A stretch of 64,000 bases of DNA from Cryptomeria japonica (taxonomy: Eukaryota; Streptophyta; Pinopsida; Cupressales; Cupressaceae), in the NCBI RefSeq assembly GCF_030272615.1, contig NC_081405.1, positions 471,378,008 to 471,442,007 of the forward strand, given 5' to 3'. The stretch's first letter is position 1. Each line of letters opens with the position of its first letter. The position numbers and the translations under genes are program-made. The notes under the pieces are model-generated. The model made no database searches, was not told the origin of the DNA, and was given only the letters and a program-made list of their open reading frames with translations. Positions 47,522 through 57,783 of the stretch are shown one piece after another.

Positions 47522-48841
47522 ACTCCTTTTCAGTTCGGGTGTGGCTTTCCTTTTGTTGAACAGTTCAATAGAATGATGTGCCTTTACTTTTTCTTTCACT
47601 TTTCTATGTCCAAAGTCGTCATAGTTGCCATTTTCTTGACAACTTTCCCTTCCAAAAAATCATCTTTCCTTTGTCATATATCCCACCCATTCTTTACATC
47701 TGTCAATAGGATGTTAGTAATCCATTTAACCTCTGTTTCCAAGTCAGCCAGAAAAAATGACATTCTCTTGCTCATTTAAAATTTTCTATATTCTTCTATA
47801 CATCAAATAACTGATTTAATGCTTTTAATATATAGATGGGTAATCTTTCTTCCATCGTACTCCAAAAGCAAAAAATATCCCCACTCTAATGTCCTCCATT
47901 CCTAGGCTGTGGTCTTATGAATAATTAAATTCTCACCTTTTGCATATAATTTTAAAAAAGATAAAGATTGGTGTCTTCCAGCAATGAATGAGAAAGAAAT
48001 TTTCAGCTTTGAGTATGTTCTTGTCTTATATAGGCTATTTTACTGATTGAAGTTGTAGTTCTATTCTGCCATTATAGTGAATTTGCACACTAGATAAATT
48101 TCCAAACCCAGCCATGCAACTCCTTCCATTTTGGTAAAGCAAAGTTCCATGGATCAAGGTGAAGACATTCTACAGAAAGAGGAAAGACAAACGTCATTCT
48201 TTTTAAGTCTAGCTTAGCTCTGAGAAGAAAAAAGTTAATGCAGAAGCTGCAACTTCAATCTACAAAGGGTCCAGTTAAGCTGCACCTCTGACCAAGAGAT
48301 TGAGCATAAGACAATACAGGCCAGCTCAAGAAAACCCTAGTTTTCAGCGCATATTCCCTAGGGTTGCAAGCAATTCTACATCAGCATAAAACAATAGATT
48401 ACATAGAAAACTAGGATTGCAATGGGCTTCCTCAATTACCTACCTATGATAACCTGACAAGGAAAGATTTGATTCAACTGTCTCCATGTGTAACCCATAT
48501 GAAGAAACAAATAAGTACCTCTGGCTGCAGTGAGGATAAATCTGATCTTTGACAACAATAAAGATGGTGTTCCAATAACATGAAACAATCTTTCAGTGGT
48601 TGGCCAGTCACCAAAGCTAGTTTCTACGTATTTTGAGTTAGCATTGGATTTAGCTCTGGCCTTTACATGTTAGAAGTTGGAGAATTTAGAAATAATGGAA
48701 TCACAGAACTTTAAGATAAAACAGAACTCATCTCATGATTATGGTTGATAATCAAAGAGTTTTGAAATAGATCACCCCTCTCCATGTGAAAAAATAAAGA
48801 CAGGAGCTTCCAGTGATAGAGATGTGGATAAAGCAAAGCTC
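47522..48841. other. Intron sequence, nothing recognised
   Basis: AT-rich DNA without protein relics or tandem structure. It ends in TTACC, the target of giant LTR copy 3. Confidence 0.55.
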
Positions 48842-49654
48842 TTACCTGTTGTGACCTTTTTCACACATCGCCCCATTGCAAATGGGGAGCCTCTCTTTTC
48901 TTGCTTTCTAGGGTTTTTGTTAGTGTCCTATGACCTTTTGCTGCAGTTTCACCAAGCCTTGTCCAGTTCAGGGCATTTCAAGCCCTAACGATTGAAAGTT
49001 AGTTTTTGCAAGTTATGTGATTCCAAAATGCAAACACCACCAGAGTGCTTAGAGAGGCCAAAGGATGAAGATCGCAATTGATTTGGACGAATTTGGACAA
49101 CTTTCTATTTTTAGAAAGTTTGCTTTTTTGCTTTTTCCTATTTTTTAGGAAGTTTTGTTTTTGGCATTTTTAGCCCGATCCTCGGTATGGCTATTTTTAG
49201 AAAGTTTTCCCTTTTTTTTAGGGATGTCTACTTTTTTGCTTTTTCGGAATGGGAACCTAGGGTTTACACTTGCACCACTGACCAGCTTCGACCGAAACTC
49301 AAGAATTTCAAGTTTTGATCTAAAAAGCTAAATCCCTAGATTTTAGGCTTTTTGCTTTTTCGGGATGCAAACCTAGGGTTTACACTTGTACTACTGACCA
49401 GCTTCGACCGGAACTCAAAAATTCCAAGTTTTGACCTAAAAAGCTAAATCCCTAGATTTTAGGCTTTTTGCTTCTTCAGATGATCCACCTAAGCATGGAT
49501 TTCAAATTTCAAGTTAATCCGATTAAATTAGACTAAACTGTGAAATTTTGAAATTTCTCTGAAAATTATTCTAAGTCTGGCTAACAAGGGTTTTGAAGTA
49601 TTTTTGCAGGTTCAAACCCCACCACGATGTAAGAGAGGCCATGAAGGAGCCTTG

Positions 49655-50615
49655 CCTGAAGTCCGCCATGCCTTAGGAGGCTGTGTGGGTGCTCACCTCA
49701 AAGTCCGCCATGCCTTTAGGGGTCACATGGGTGCTAAGCCAGAAGTCCGCCATGTGTTGAAGAGGCCATGATGGCCAGCACTCTAAAGTCCGCCCATGAG
49801 GGGATGTGTTGAAGACCACCTTGCATGGAGCAACCATCAAAGTCTGCCATGTATGCATTGGAAGCCATGTAGGGGACACCACCAAAGTCCGCCCAAGCAA
49901 GAGGAGAGGCCACCAAAGTCCGCCATGTGGGAGCTAACTTCAAAGTCCGCCCCATGCCTTAGTCAAATTTACACCTTGATGGAGGCCATGAAGGAGCAAA
50001 GGCTAAAGTCCCCCCAAGGTCTTCAAGGCCATGTAGGAGAGACCTCCAAAGTCCGCCAAGGGTAAAGAGAGCCATGAGGAGAGGCCTTCAAAGTCCGCCC
50101 CATGCCTTAGCCAAAAAAATTCGCCATGAAGGAGCCTTGTCCAAAGTCCGCCATGCCTAAGGGGACTCACCAAAACTCCGCCCATGGTGTTGGTCATCCA
50201 AAACTCCGCCCAAGGTGCTGCTAAGTGAATGGCCTTGAAACTCCGCCCTACCCTACCATGTTGGTGGCCAACCCTTCAAAGTCCGCCATGTTTTGGAAGA
50301 GGCCATGATGGCCAACACTCTAAAGTCCGCCATGTGTGTGAGGTGCCCAAGGGGTGAAGTCCAAAGTCCGCCCATGTTGGAGATGTCTTAGAAGTCCACC
50401 TAGGGGGTGTGTTCCAAAGTCCGCCCTATGCCTTAGCTGAGCTTTGCTCAAAGTCCGCCCTCCATGTTTAAGGGACCCTTCAAAACTCCGCCCAAGGAAG
50501 TAGATGCTAAGTATGATGTTGAAGAGCCTTCTCAAACTCCGCCATGCCTTGGAGAGGTAAGGAAAGTTTGCCTAAGTTTGAGGAAGATGAAGGTAAGCCT
50601 CCAAAAGTCCGCCTA
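49655..50615 (+). repeat. AAGTCCGCC (GGCGGACTT) motif array, copy 3
   Basis: About two dozen CAAAGTCCGCC(C)ATG-like motifs, some with ACTCCGCC, are spaced about 26-55 bases apart, with examples at 49660, 49699, 49743, 49787, 49883, 49914, 50046, 50089 and 50140. Spacers are not conserved. Minus-strand frames across it (49673-49955, 50003-50197) merely read the motif in shifting frames. Confidence 0.9.
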
Positions 50616-52321
50616 CACATAAAAGTCAAACAAAATCAACGAAAATACAAGTGATGTCATGAAAATCCTTCAATATTTCGAACTTAAATCCAAAATAGAA
50701 AGTTTTCAAAAGGAGAATATTGGAAGATTGATAAGGATTTCGAACTTAAAACCAAAATGGAAAGTTTTTTTTTAAGAGAATATTGGAAGATTAATAAATA
50801 TTTCGAACTTATAGCCAAATTGGAAACTTTTGGAAGATATTTTCTTCGAGTTTGGAAACATGACAACACTTTCCAAAAGAATAAAGTTAAAATTGGAAAC
50901 ATGATTTGGAAGATTTTAAGGGTTTCTGATTGAGGATTTAACTTTATCTACAAATACTTCGTTGTAAACTTCATTTCTACACCAAGAAGTTCGAAACTAT
51001 TAAGGAGAGCATAGTAAAATACTTTCAGTTTGGAGTTCATCTGGAGAAAGTTTTGGATATTGCTGGAAGTTGGATAAACTTTTTTGACAAAAGTTTCACA
51101 GATTTTTGGAGAAAAACAACCAGTATAAGGACGAATTATTGAATCTCTCCTGAATTTTTGAGTATTTTTGAAGGTGAAATTAAATTCATGATGCAGATTT
51201 ATGTATTTTCTGTATTTTTCTGGAGTTTGAGAAATGATTTTTAGTGAATTCGTTCGAATTTCTAAGGGAGGAAAATCATTTTTTTTTTGGCTAAGTATAA
51301 GAAATTTTCAGAGTTATAACACTTGGTGTTGGATTGTGATCACAATTATCTTGAAGGTTGGAGAATTTACATGTGAAAATCCCATTCTCATGGCTAAGTA
51401 TGAAAATGAAGTGAAATTTTCCAAACACTTAGCCGTTCGCAACCTTGATTTTCTTTAATCCAAGATAGATTTCTAACTTATTTTCCTTTGGTTTTATAGG
51501 TCGCAAGAGGAAATAGAAGCGGGATCATCATAGAGATCGCAGTTGGAGTTCACAGGCAAGGTTCATCCGGGCATGAAGATAGCCAAAATTTGGCTAAGTG
51601 TGGGAAATGTTGAAGGCATGTCAGGGTATCAAGAAGAAGGACATGATCACAGCGAATGCCTGAACAGCTTGATCCCATCATTTCATATTTGCAAGGGGTT
51701 ACCTAGAGCTTTTTAACCCTCCTCCCACGCAACATAAATTGGCAACTGAAGGCAGGATCATCACAGAAAACACAAATGGAGTTTCGAGCCAATTTCAGAA
51801 TTGAAAACGGGACCACGAGCAAGGTTCGTCCGAGTATAGAGAGGGCCAAAATTTGGCTAAATATGAGAAAAACTTCACGAGGGGATTTCTTCTCCAAATT
51901 CGAGGCACTTAAGGCATCGAGAAAGAAAAGTTCTCAGACTTGGTGAAAATATGGAAAAGTTAAATAAACTTCCAACTTCTTGAAGGATTTCATCTTCGGA
52001 AGGAATTGAAAAATACAAGCTCCCAAGCAGAATCAAATGGTGACAAGAAAGAATCAAATTTCCATACTTAGACAATTTCTTGACACAAATTGGAAAATTC
52101 AAGGAAGACATTCAACACGTTGAGGTGGGGCCTCGTCATTTTCCAACCAATCAGATCGCTCCAAGTCAGCATGTCCAGGTTCGATGAACCTGACTTATCC
52201 AGAAGCTTCTAGAAGGGCACACTTCACAATGCAACAACCTTCTATTTTCATTGATGGTTCATATTTAGCAAGAAGGACAAGTGTCCCAAATGTAATTGGT
52301 CGAGGGTAGTTAGTTTTGGGA

Positions 52322-52408
52322 AACCCTAATTAGGGTTTATAGCCTTCAATCTAGGCCCTTGATCACTGTTTGATCTCGGCCGTTCGTTTATTTTTGAAAA
52401 CTATATAA
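52322..52408 (+). promoter_or_regulatory. LTR promoter block of copy 3
   Basis: AAACCCTAATTAGGGTTT (52322-52339), 62 bp, then TATATAAGG (52402-52410). Transcription would begin near 52430 and read toward PEX12 exon 1 on the opposite strand, giving an antisense RNA if active. Confidence 0.75.
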
Positions 52409-53147
52409 GGCTACCTCCTCTCATTTGGAGAGTGTGAGGTTTTTTGATGTATTGTTGCTTAAGGTCATTTCCAGATAATATATTGCATGTGCGTTGCTTT
52501 GTAATCTCTATTATTTGAATGATTTGCATGGTTTCAATTGCCTCAACACTTAGTTAAAATTAACTTAGATTTGCTTTCATTGTTGTTAATTCGAATTAAG
52601 GATTTGATAAGTGTCAATTGATGGTGTATCTCTACTCATACTTTTGGTGTATGGATGATTTCCATCTCACCGTGCAAAGTTAGTCTGAGCCCATCCCCTG
52701 TGCATCCCAACATCTCGATCATAAGCACAACCCATTGAAGATTGCACCGGCCTTGTGTAGTTGTCCCTAGTGTGGCGAAGCAAGGTTTGGTTTCTCGAGA
52801 GCACCCAGTTGATACCGTCTCCAGAATTCGTAGGATTAGATTAGCCTTCCTGAACTCTATCCCTTTTTCCCTTTCTTTTGAAAGTCTAAATCCCAGAAAA
52901 TTCCCAAACAAAAAAAGAAGAGCCTAAAATTGCTAAATCCATCTAAATCCAACAGTTCAAGATACTTGTCAAACGTAAGTCCCCCTTGAAATTTCAGCAT
53001 ACACTACCCCAGAAGCTATTCCACTAAAGTCACTTGTTCGCACATATAGACCTTGGAATCAGTAGTGATTTTTCAGGAGAGGATAGAATACCTTCGGGTA
53101 TCCTATCCTAATGTTTGGTAGATGATAAAACAGACACCAACATTACC

Positions 53148-53863
53148 CAAGAAGAAAAACTTAATAATGAGGTAAAAGAAGCAAAGGCAAAAAGAGATTC
53201 ATGATGTTCATAAAGACAAGGCCAACGGACCAAGTAATTTCCAAGATTTTCCCACAGCAAGATTATGGTGAAGCATATTTTGATAGGATTCCTAGGGAAA
53301 CAATGCTATGGGAGGTTAGAGATTCTTGAAAATTTTATAATAAACCTTGTCTATAAGACAAATAATGTCACAAAATTAAGTGGCTTCAATCTCAGCATGA
53401 AACAAAGAGGACCAGATGACTCAAATTCTTATTGATTTGTTACCAGGAAGACATGGAACCAATTCTGCCTAGAAGTTTTACTATGTCGGAAGAAATGAAA
53501 CCTTTCTTGGGAATTTGGAGGAGATAAGTATCCTTCATGTAAAAAGGATATTTGAACAGAGCCACAAATCTTATTAATGTTGAGCACAGGAACCTGAATA
53601 AGTTGGAAAACAAAAAAAAGTACAATTAAATGGGGTAAGACAGACCTTCAATTTCCATTAAAAATTAAATGAATCAAAAGAGACCCAAGTTTGAGTCCTT
53701 ACTAGGATCAGCTGTAAGCTATATGGATTCTTCACACCATTAAATAGGCAGAATTATCAGTGGATGTTGTCAAGAAAGCAACATCAGAATATTGAAATGA
53801 ACTGATATATAAATAAAAATTGAAACAAATTAAAATTAGGACAAGAAAGAAAGACTGACAGAC
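53148..53863 (-). other. Start of PEX12 intron 1, nothing recognised
   Basis: Ordinary AT-rich intron sequence between the donor (53863) and the nearest giant LTR. No exon or repeat was identified. Confidence 0.55.
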
Positions 53864-53971
53864 CCCAATAGAATACATCAATGCAGCTCGCAAACTAGCA
53901 GGAAGCTGCTGAGTGGCTGCCATCTCAAAAAAGGTTGGCCGACTGCCTTGTCCTCCAACCTGGAACAACAT
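53864..53971 (-). CDS. PEX12: PEX12 exon 1 coding part (N-terminus)
   Basis: It encodes 36 residues beginning M-L-F-Q-V-G-G-Q-G-S-R-P-T-F-F-E-M-A and continuing Q-Q-L-P-A-S-L-R-A-A-L-x-Y-S-I-G. This is the hallmark N-terminus of plant PEX12 proteins. The ATG at 53971 is fixed by an in-frame TAA nine bases upstream and by the alignment. The exon ends after GGG with the donor GTCTGT, which has C at +3 rather than A/G and so is slightly weak. The open frame runs on 40 codons into the intron, but those residues (C-Q-S-F-F-L-V...) do not match the family, which confirms the splice point. The continuation is at 1540, 52 kb away. The product is a peroxisomal membrane RING peroxin of the PEX2-PEX10-PEX12 ubiquitin ligase. 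Confidence 0.93.
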
Positions 53972-54013
53972 CTTTGTTTACTCCCCTTGCCTTCTCAATT
54001 GTTCTTTCCTGAT
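53972..54013 (-). promoter_or_regulatory. PEX12: PEX12 5'UTR with probable splice acceptor upstream
   Basis: On the minus strand, TTTTTTTATTATCTACAG (54031-54014) is a good pyrimidine tract and acceptor, followed by 42 bases of leader before the ATG. This suggests a 5'UTR intron, with the first noncoding exon and promoter somewhere above 54.0 kb. No TATA box could be assigned to the gene. Confidence 0.45.
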
Positions 54014-54466
54014 CTGTAGATAATAAAAAAACTTGTACACTCAATATATTTGCAATGGCAGCACATATCACAAAAGTACTTTAAACATAACCAACAAATA
54101 CAAATCCAGTACCTAGATTACATTCTACAGCAAATTGAATGTACCATTCAATCATTCCACATAAATATCATGAATTTTTATTTTATATTTTTGCATAAAC
54201 TGAAAACTTAGTTATCTCCTTTGACAAACAATTACTTGATCGATCATGGAAATTTATAGCATGAACTTGAATTAAAGGTTCATAAAATGACAATTTATTA
54301 TACCAAGAGACATAACTACAGTGGCAGCAAGGGGGTTGTAATGGCAAGTGTGTGTTCATAAAAAGTCCTTTGCTGCCAACATACCAAAAATTAGTATGAA
54401 GACAATTATCCTGTAAAATTATAATTTATTATTTACCATAGTTGATATTAAAATAGAATAGACAAA
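54014..54466. other. PEX12: Upstream of PEX12 exon 1, nothing recognised
   Basis: AT-rich. It could be promoter or 5'UTR intron. No core promoter element stands out on the minus strand. Confidence 0.4.
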
Positions 54467-54660
54467 TGGGTTGAGCTCAATTGGTGAAAGTATTGGGTTC
54501 TCATTGCGGAGACCCAAGTTCAAAACCCCAACATGATGTATGGTGGAATCCTAAGAAGTGCAACTCTTGGTCTTCCATTATGATTTCCAAGTTAAATAAA
54601 ATTGTGGCTTCATTGGCTTGGGCCAGACTAAAAATTCTTGAGGTGCCAATCAAAATAAAA
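54467..54660 (+). repeat. tRNA-derived SINE
   Basis: GGGTTGAGCTCAATTGGTGAAAG (A-box-like) and GACCCAAGTTCAAAACCCC (B-box-like) are about 35 bases apart, as in tRNA-derived SINEs. An unrelated body and an AT-rich tail follow near 54655. The acceptor stem does not pair, so it is not a tRNA gene. Confidence 0.6.
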
Positions 54661-54789
54661 TATTAACAATATAATACATAATTACTATATATATTATACT
54701 TGTATAGTTATTATTATATATTGATAATATAACTAATTATTCCCCGTGTTAATGAGGATAGAAGAGTTTCACTCTTCCTCAAAGGAAAA

Positions 54790-56575
54790 CTACAATTTGG
54801 CAACCTCCTCAATCAAGCTGGGTAAAGTTGAATTTTGATGGTGCAGCAAAAGGAAACCCTGGGATATCTAGAGCTGATTGCATCACCAAAAACCATGAAG
54901 GTCTAATGATTTGTGCCACCAAAAAAAAAATCAAAGAAGGCACCGATAAGGTAAAGACCTGAACCCAAATTCTATAACAAAATTTCCACTTTTTCTCTAA
55001 GTTTAAGGGTTAGTTAGGCATTTTGTCAAATAATTTATGTCCTGCTGGATTGATTTGTTATTTTGCACTGTGTTTGATAAACTGAAATATGCTCTTCACA
55101 CAATACTTTGAAACAAGATTGCATTACAAATACATCAAGACATCTACCCAGCAATTGCTCTAATTGACTTGGATGACTAGGCAAACAAAGAAAATACAAT
55201 GAGCTGTTACAATCAGCCGGTGCAGTAATCTTTTACAATATATTTTCTGACCTTTAAAGAGGCCAATAGGAGTTGTAAATCTCCTCGTATGTTCATGTCT
55301 CACTCCTCACACTGCCTGTAGCTTCTATCAATAGTCGTGCCAGCCACACATACCCTCCAAGAACTCCCACGAGCTCCCAAACTAATCCAAGACTGCACTA
55401 AATGCCCACGCCACCCTGCTGTGCTAGAATAGCCTGCTAAAAAGGCCCTCAAACGCTATGAATCTGCTGCAACACTAAGTGTTTGGCTGATAAATATGTT
55501 CTGATCTCCAAAACGCTACTCTCCAAAGCTTGATGAGGTGTCTAGTGAACCCCTGCACCTTCGACCTGCCTACAATCCCATGTCCAGCTTGGTATGGGAA
55601 GTGAGCAGCCAACAAATAGGAGTAGCAGTCACCCAAAATCACCTATCTTCAATCACCCAATCAAGATACCATTCCCTTATACCATGCCATTCATACACAT
55701 TTCCTATCAACTCTTCCAATATTTCCAACCTTCCATTAATTTGTCTTGCCTGCAAGACCTCACAAATTAAGTCTTCAATCAGTAAATCCCTATGTTCCAC
55801 CTGTGATCAGCTAGGCTAGATATCTCACTACCAAAATTGATTCCCTTAGGGTTTCCATCCTAGAGTTTGCTCCAAAAGAAGTTCAAACTCCACAATAGAA
55901 AAAAATAATCAAGCACGAGCAAATGAGCTCTCATCTTCTCTTATTATATTTTCCCATGAAACTTTCCTGAAGAGACCTTTCAATTTCCCACTTAAAATAT
56001 TATTTAAAGCACCTTTATAAAGTGATTTAATATTTTCCTTTTAATTTGCTTAAGTCACTTTATAAAATTAATTTTAAGTAATCTGTAAAATTTGCTTTAT
56101 TGCACAGCTTTATTTAATTAATTTAATTAACTCCCTGATATTGCCCAAAATTAGCCAACAGGAATTAAATAGACTAAATGGGTCATTTTCCAGCTACTCC
56201 AGAGAAGAGGACATTACAAATAACAAAACAAAAGCTCAAGCTCTTATTCGTGTTCTTCAAATTTGCAAAATTTATAATTTCAGAAAAGTACTAGTGGAAG
56301 GAGATTCAATGATCATTATCAATGCAGTTAGAAAGGGAAAATCACCCAATTGGAAAATTAATAATTTGCTCGTCCAGGTTTGGCCATTGCTGAACAACTT
56401 GGAAAATTACTCGATCAATCATATTTACAAGGAAATTAAAAAGGAAGCAGACTTCCTAGCTAATGCTGTAATTTCAATGCAAGATGAGTGCAATATTTTT
56501 AAATGCTTGGACCCTTGGCCAAACTTCAAAGAATCACTAAAAAGCAAAGATTATGGGTGGTCAATTATGTGAGAA
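54790..56575 (+). pseudogene. LINE 3' fragment: RNase H domain, split by 1.25 kb
   Basis: At about 54800-54952 the frame reads W-V-K-L-N-F-D-G-A-A-K-G-N-P-G, the start of the plant LINE-type RNase H domain with its first catalytic Asp. The rest resumes at about 56206: T-N-N-K-T-K-A-Q-A-L-I, then V-L-V-E-G-D-S-M-I-I-I-N-A-V (another catalytic Asp), R-K-G-K-S-P-N-W and K-K-E-A-D-F-L-A-N-A to the stop at 56572. The second part is intact for 120 codons. The reverse transcriptase and ORF1 are missing, so the copy is 5'-truncated, as is usual for LINEs. Confidence 0.85.
54953..56205. other. Sequence splitting the LINE RNase H, origin unknown
   Basis: The left edge reads GATAAG/GTAAAG and the right edge lies just after a TTTTCCAG. 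The interior (55.0-56.1 kb) has no coding relic and no clear terminal repeats. The GT...AG borders may be chance or may mark a spliceable intron. Confidence 0.4.
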
Positions 56576-57490
56576 TCATTATAACGACTCTCGCTGTATT
56601 TCAAGTATTTTCTATCATACATATGGGTGGCCTCACTCTTGCCAGCTTAATCATCCTATACTTCATAGCTTGGGCTACAATTCCATAAATACAAGCTACC
56701 TTGTATTTCATTGAATTCAAGGCCTTATCATTCTATTTGCATTCTTTCATAGATACACCTTTAAGACTGGCTTGCAAGCAAAGACAAAAGACTTTTCTAG
56801 GGAACATCATTGAGCAGAGGATGAATTGTGTTTTCAAATCTCCAAATGGTTTCATTCTCCATGCAGTTCAATGGATTTTAGAATATGAATTCATGCTCTA
56901 ATCACAACTACAAGGCCAATTCGTACATAGCTTCAATGTTCATGGAACAATACTAGATATGGGGAAAGATAAAGATAACATCAAACAGATCATTAAAGAG
57001 TGATAAAAAGCCATCTTATAGGTGGCTTAGAATGTTTCATTGCTGATGCTGTTTTGGAAAATGATTTAACCTCATTAGACAAAACACTACCAGCAAATAA
57101 TAGCAAGGTTTATGCTTCATGGAGGCCATTCATAATATTAACTTTTCCAAATCTTGAGGCCAGAAGAAAGATTAAGGTGGCTTGAGAACTGAACTTCATA
57201 AAACAAGTCTTGAATCTAGAAGATGTGAGTATCAATGCGAGCTTGGATTTCCTTCTAGAGTGTTCTGACCAGGAGTGAAAACTTGGAATGTCTAGGCTGT
57301 CTATGTTAATAATACAATAGTTGAAAGTTAGGAGGATAATACTAAGAAATATCTAAAATCATTAAAGCATGTCTAAGGTTTTTGCTATCTATAACCTTAT
57401 TCTATATATGGAAATCTTTCCCCAACTTCTGTAATTTTTTGATATTATAATATATATAGTGGTCCCCAAGACCACAATTTACTAATCAAA
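56576..57490 (+). other. LINE 3' tail region
   Basis: After the RNase H stop come about 0.9 kb of noncoding sequence ending near GGTCCCCAAGACCAC and an AT-rich tract, plausibly the LINE 3'UTR. Three short frames (56503-57185) show no similarity. Confidence 0.45.
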
Positions 57491-57783
57491 AAATATATAT
57501 TAATTATAATATTTAGCTTATTCTATTAATAAACATCTATTACTTATATCCTATAGTTTCACACCCATGGTTCCTATAATTTGTGATCAACCTTAGTCTT
57601 CTCCTTTCAAAGATTAGTTGTTAAAGGCCTTGGCAGTAATGCTCCATGTGTTTTCAAATCAAGAGTTGTAGCTCACATTACTCTTTATGGACTCCTCTTT
57701 CTAGAAATCATATTCTTAGGTCCATATTGGATTCGCCAATGAGCTTTGACCTTTTTCTTCAATGTTAAAGTGTAAAGGCGACA

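Larger units (their letters stand above)
48847..53142 (+). mobile_element. Giant solo LTR, family G, copy 3 (4.3 kb)
   Basis: It starts TGTTGTGACC and ends GACACCAACA, flanked by the perfect target duplication TTACC (48842-48846 and 53143-53147). It is the cleanest copy: hairpin CCCCATTGCAAATGGGG (48871-48887), AAGTCCGCC array (49655-50615), T-rich tract ending in AG (about 51499), telobox palindrome (52322-52339) and TATATAA (52402-52408). U3 is thus about 3.6 kb and R-U5 about 0.7 kb. It lies only 0.7 kb inside intron 1 from PEX12 exon 1, antisense to the gene. Confidence 0.85.
1541..53863 (-). other. PEX12: PEX12 intron 1, about 52.3 kb, phase 0
   Basis: The donor is GTCTGT directly after the exon 1 codon GGG, and the acceptor is TTCTGCAG before the exon 2 codon GTA. 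Splicing gives S-I-G-V-M-A-Q-R-R, which aligns without a gap to S-L-G-V-F-A-L-R-R of the Arabidopsis protein as I know it. The intron is filled by the nested LTR elements, copia remnants, SINE-like fragments and TIR elements listed separately. Very long first introns loaded with old LTR retrotransposons are known in conifers. The length is inferred from this contiguous sequence and assumes correct assembly. Confidence 0.85.

Noticed and set aside
49673-50197. Overlapping minus-strand frames with repeated G-R-T-L and A-D-F-G-G
   Set aside because: These are the GGCGGACTT motif read in changing frames; spacers are not multiples of three and no frame is conserved in copies 1 or 2.
53732-53863. 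Read-through extension of the PEX12 exon 1 frame by 43 codons
   Set aside because: Residues after S-I-G-V do not match the family, and a GT donor in the right phase with a matching exon 2 explains the end.
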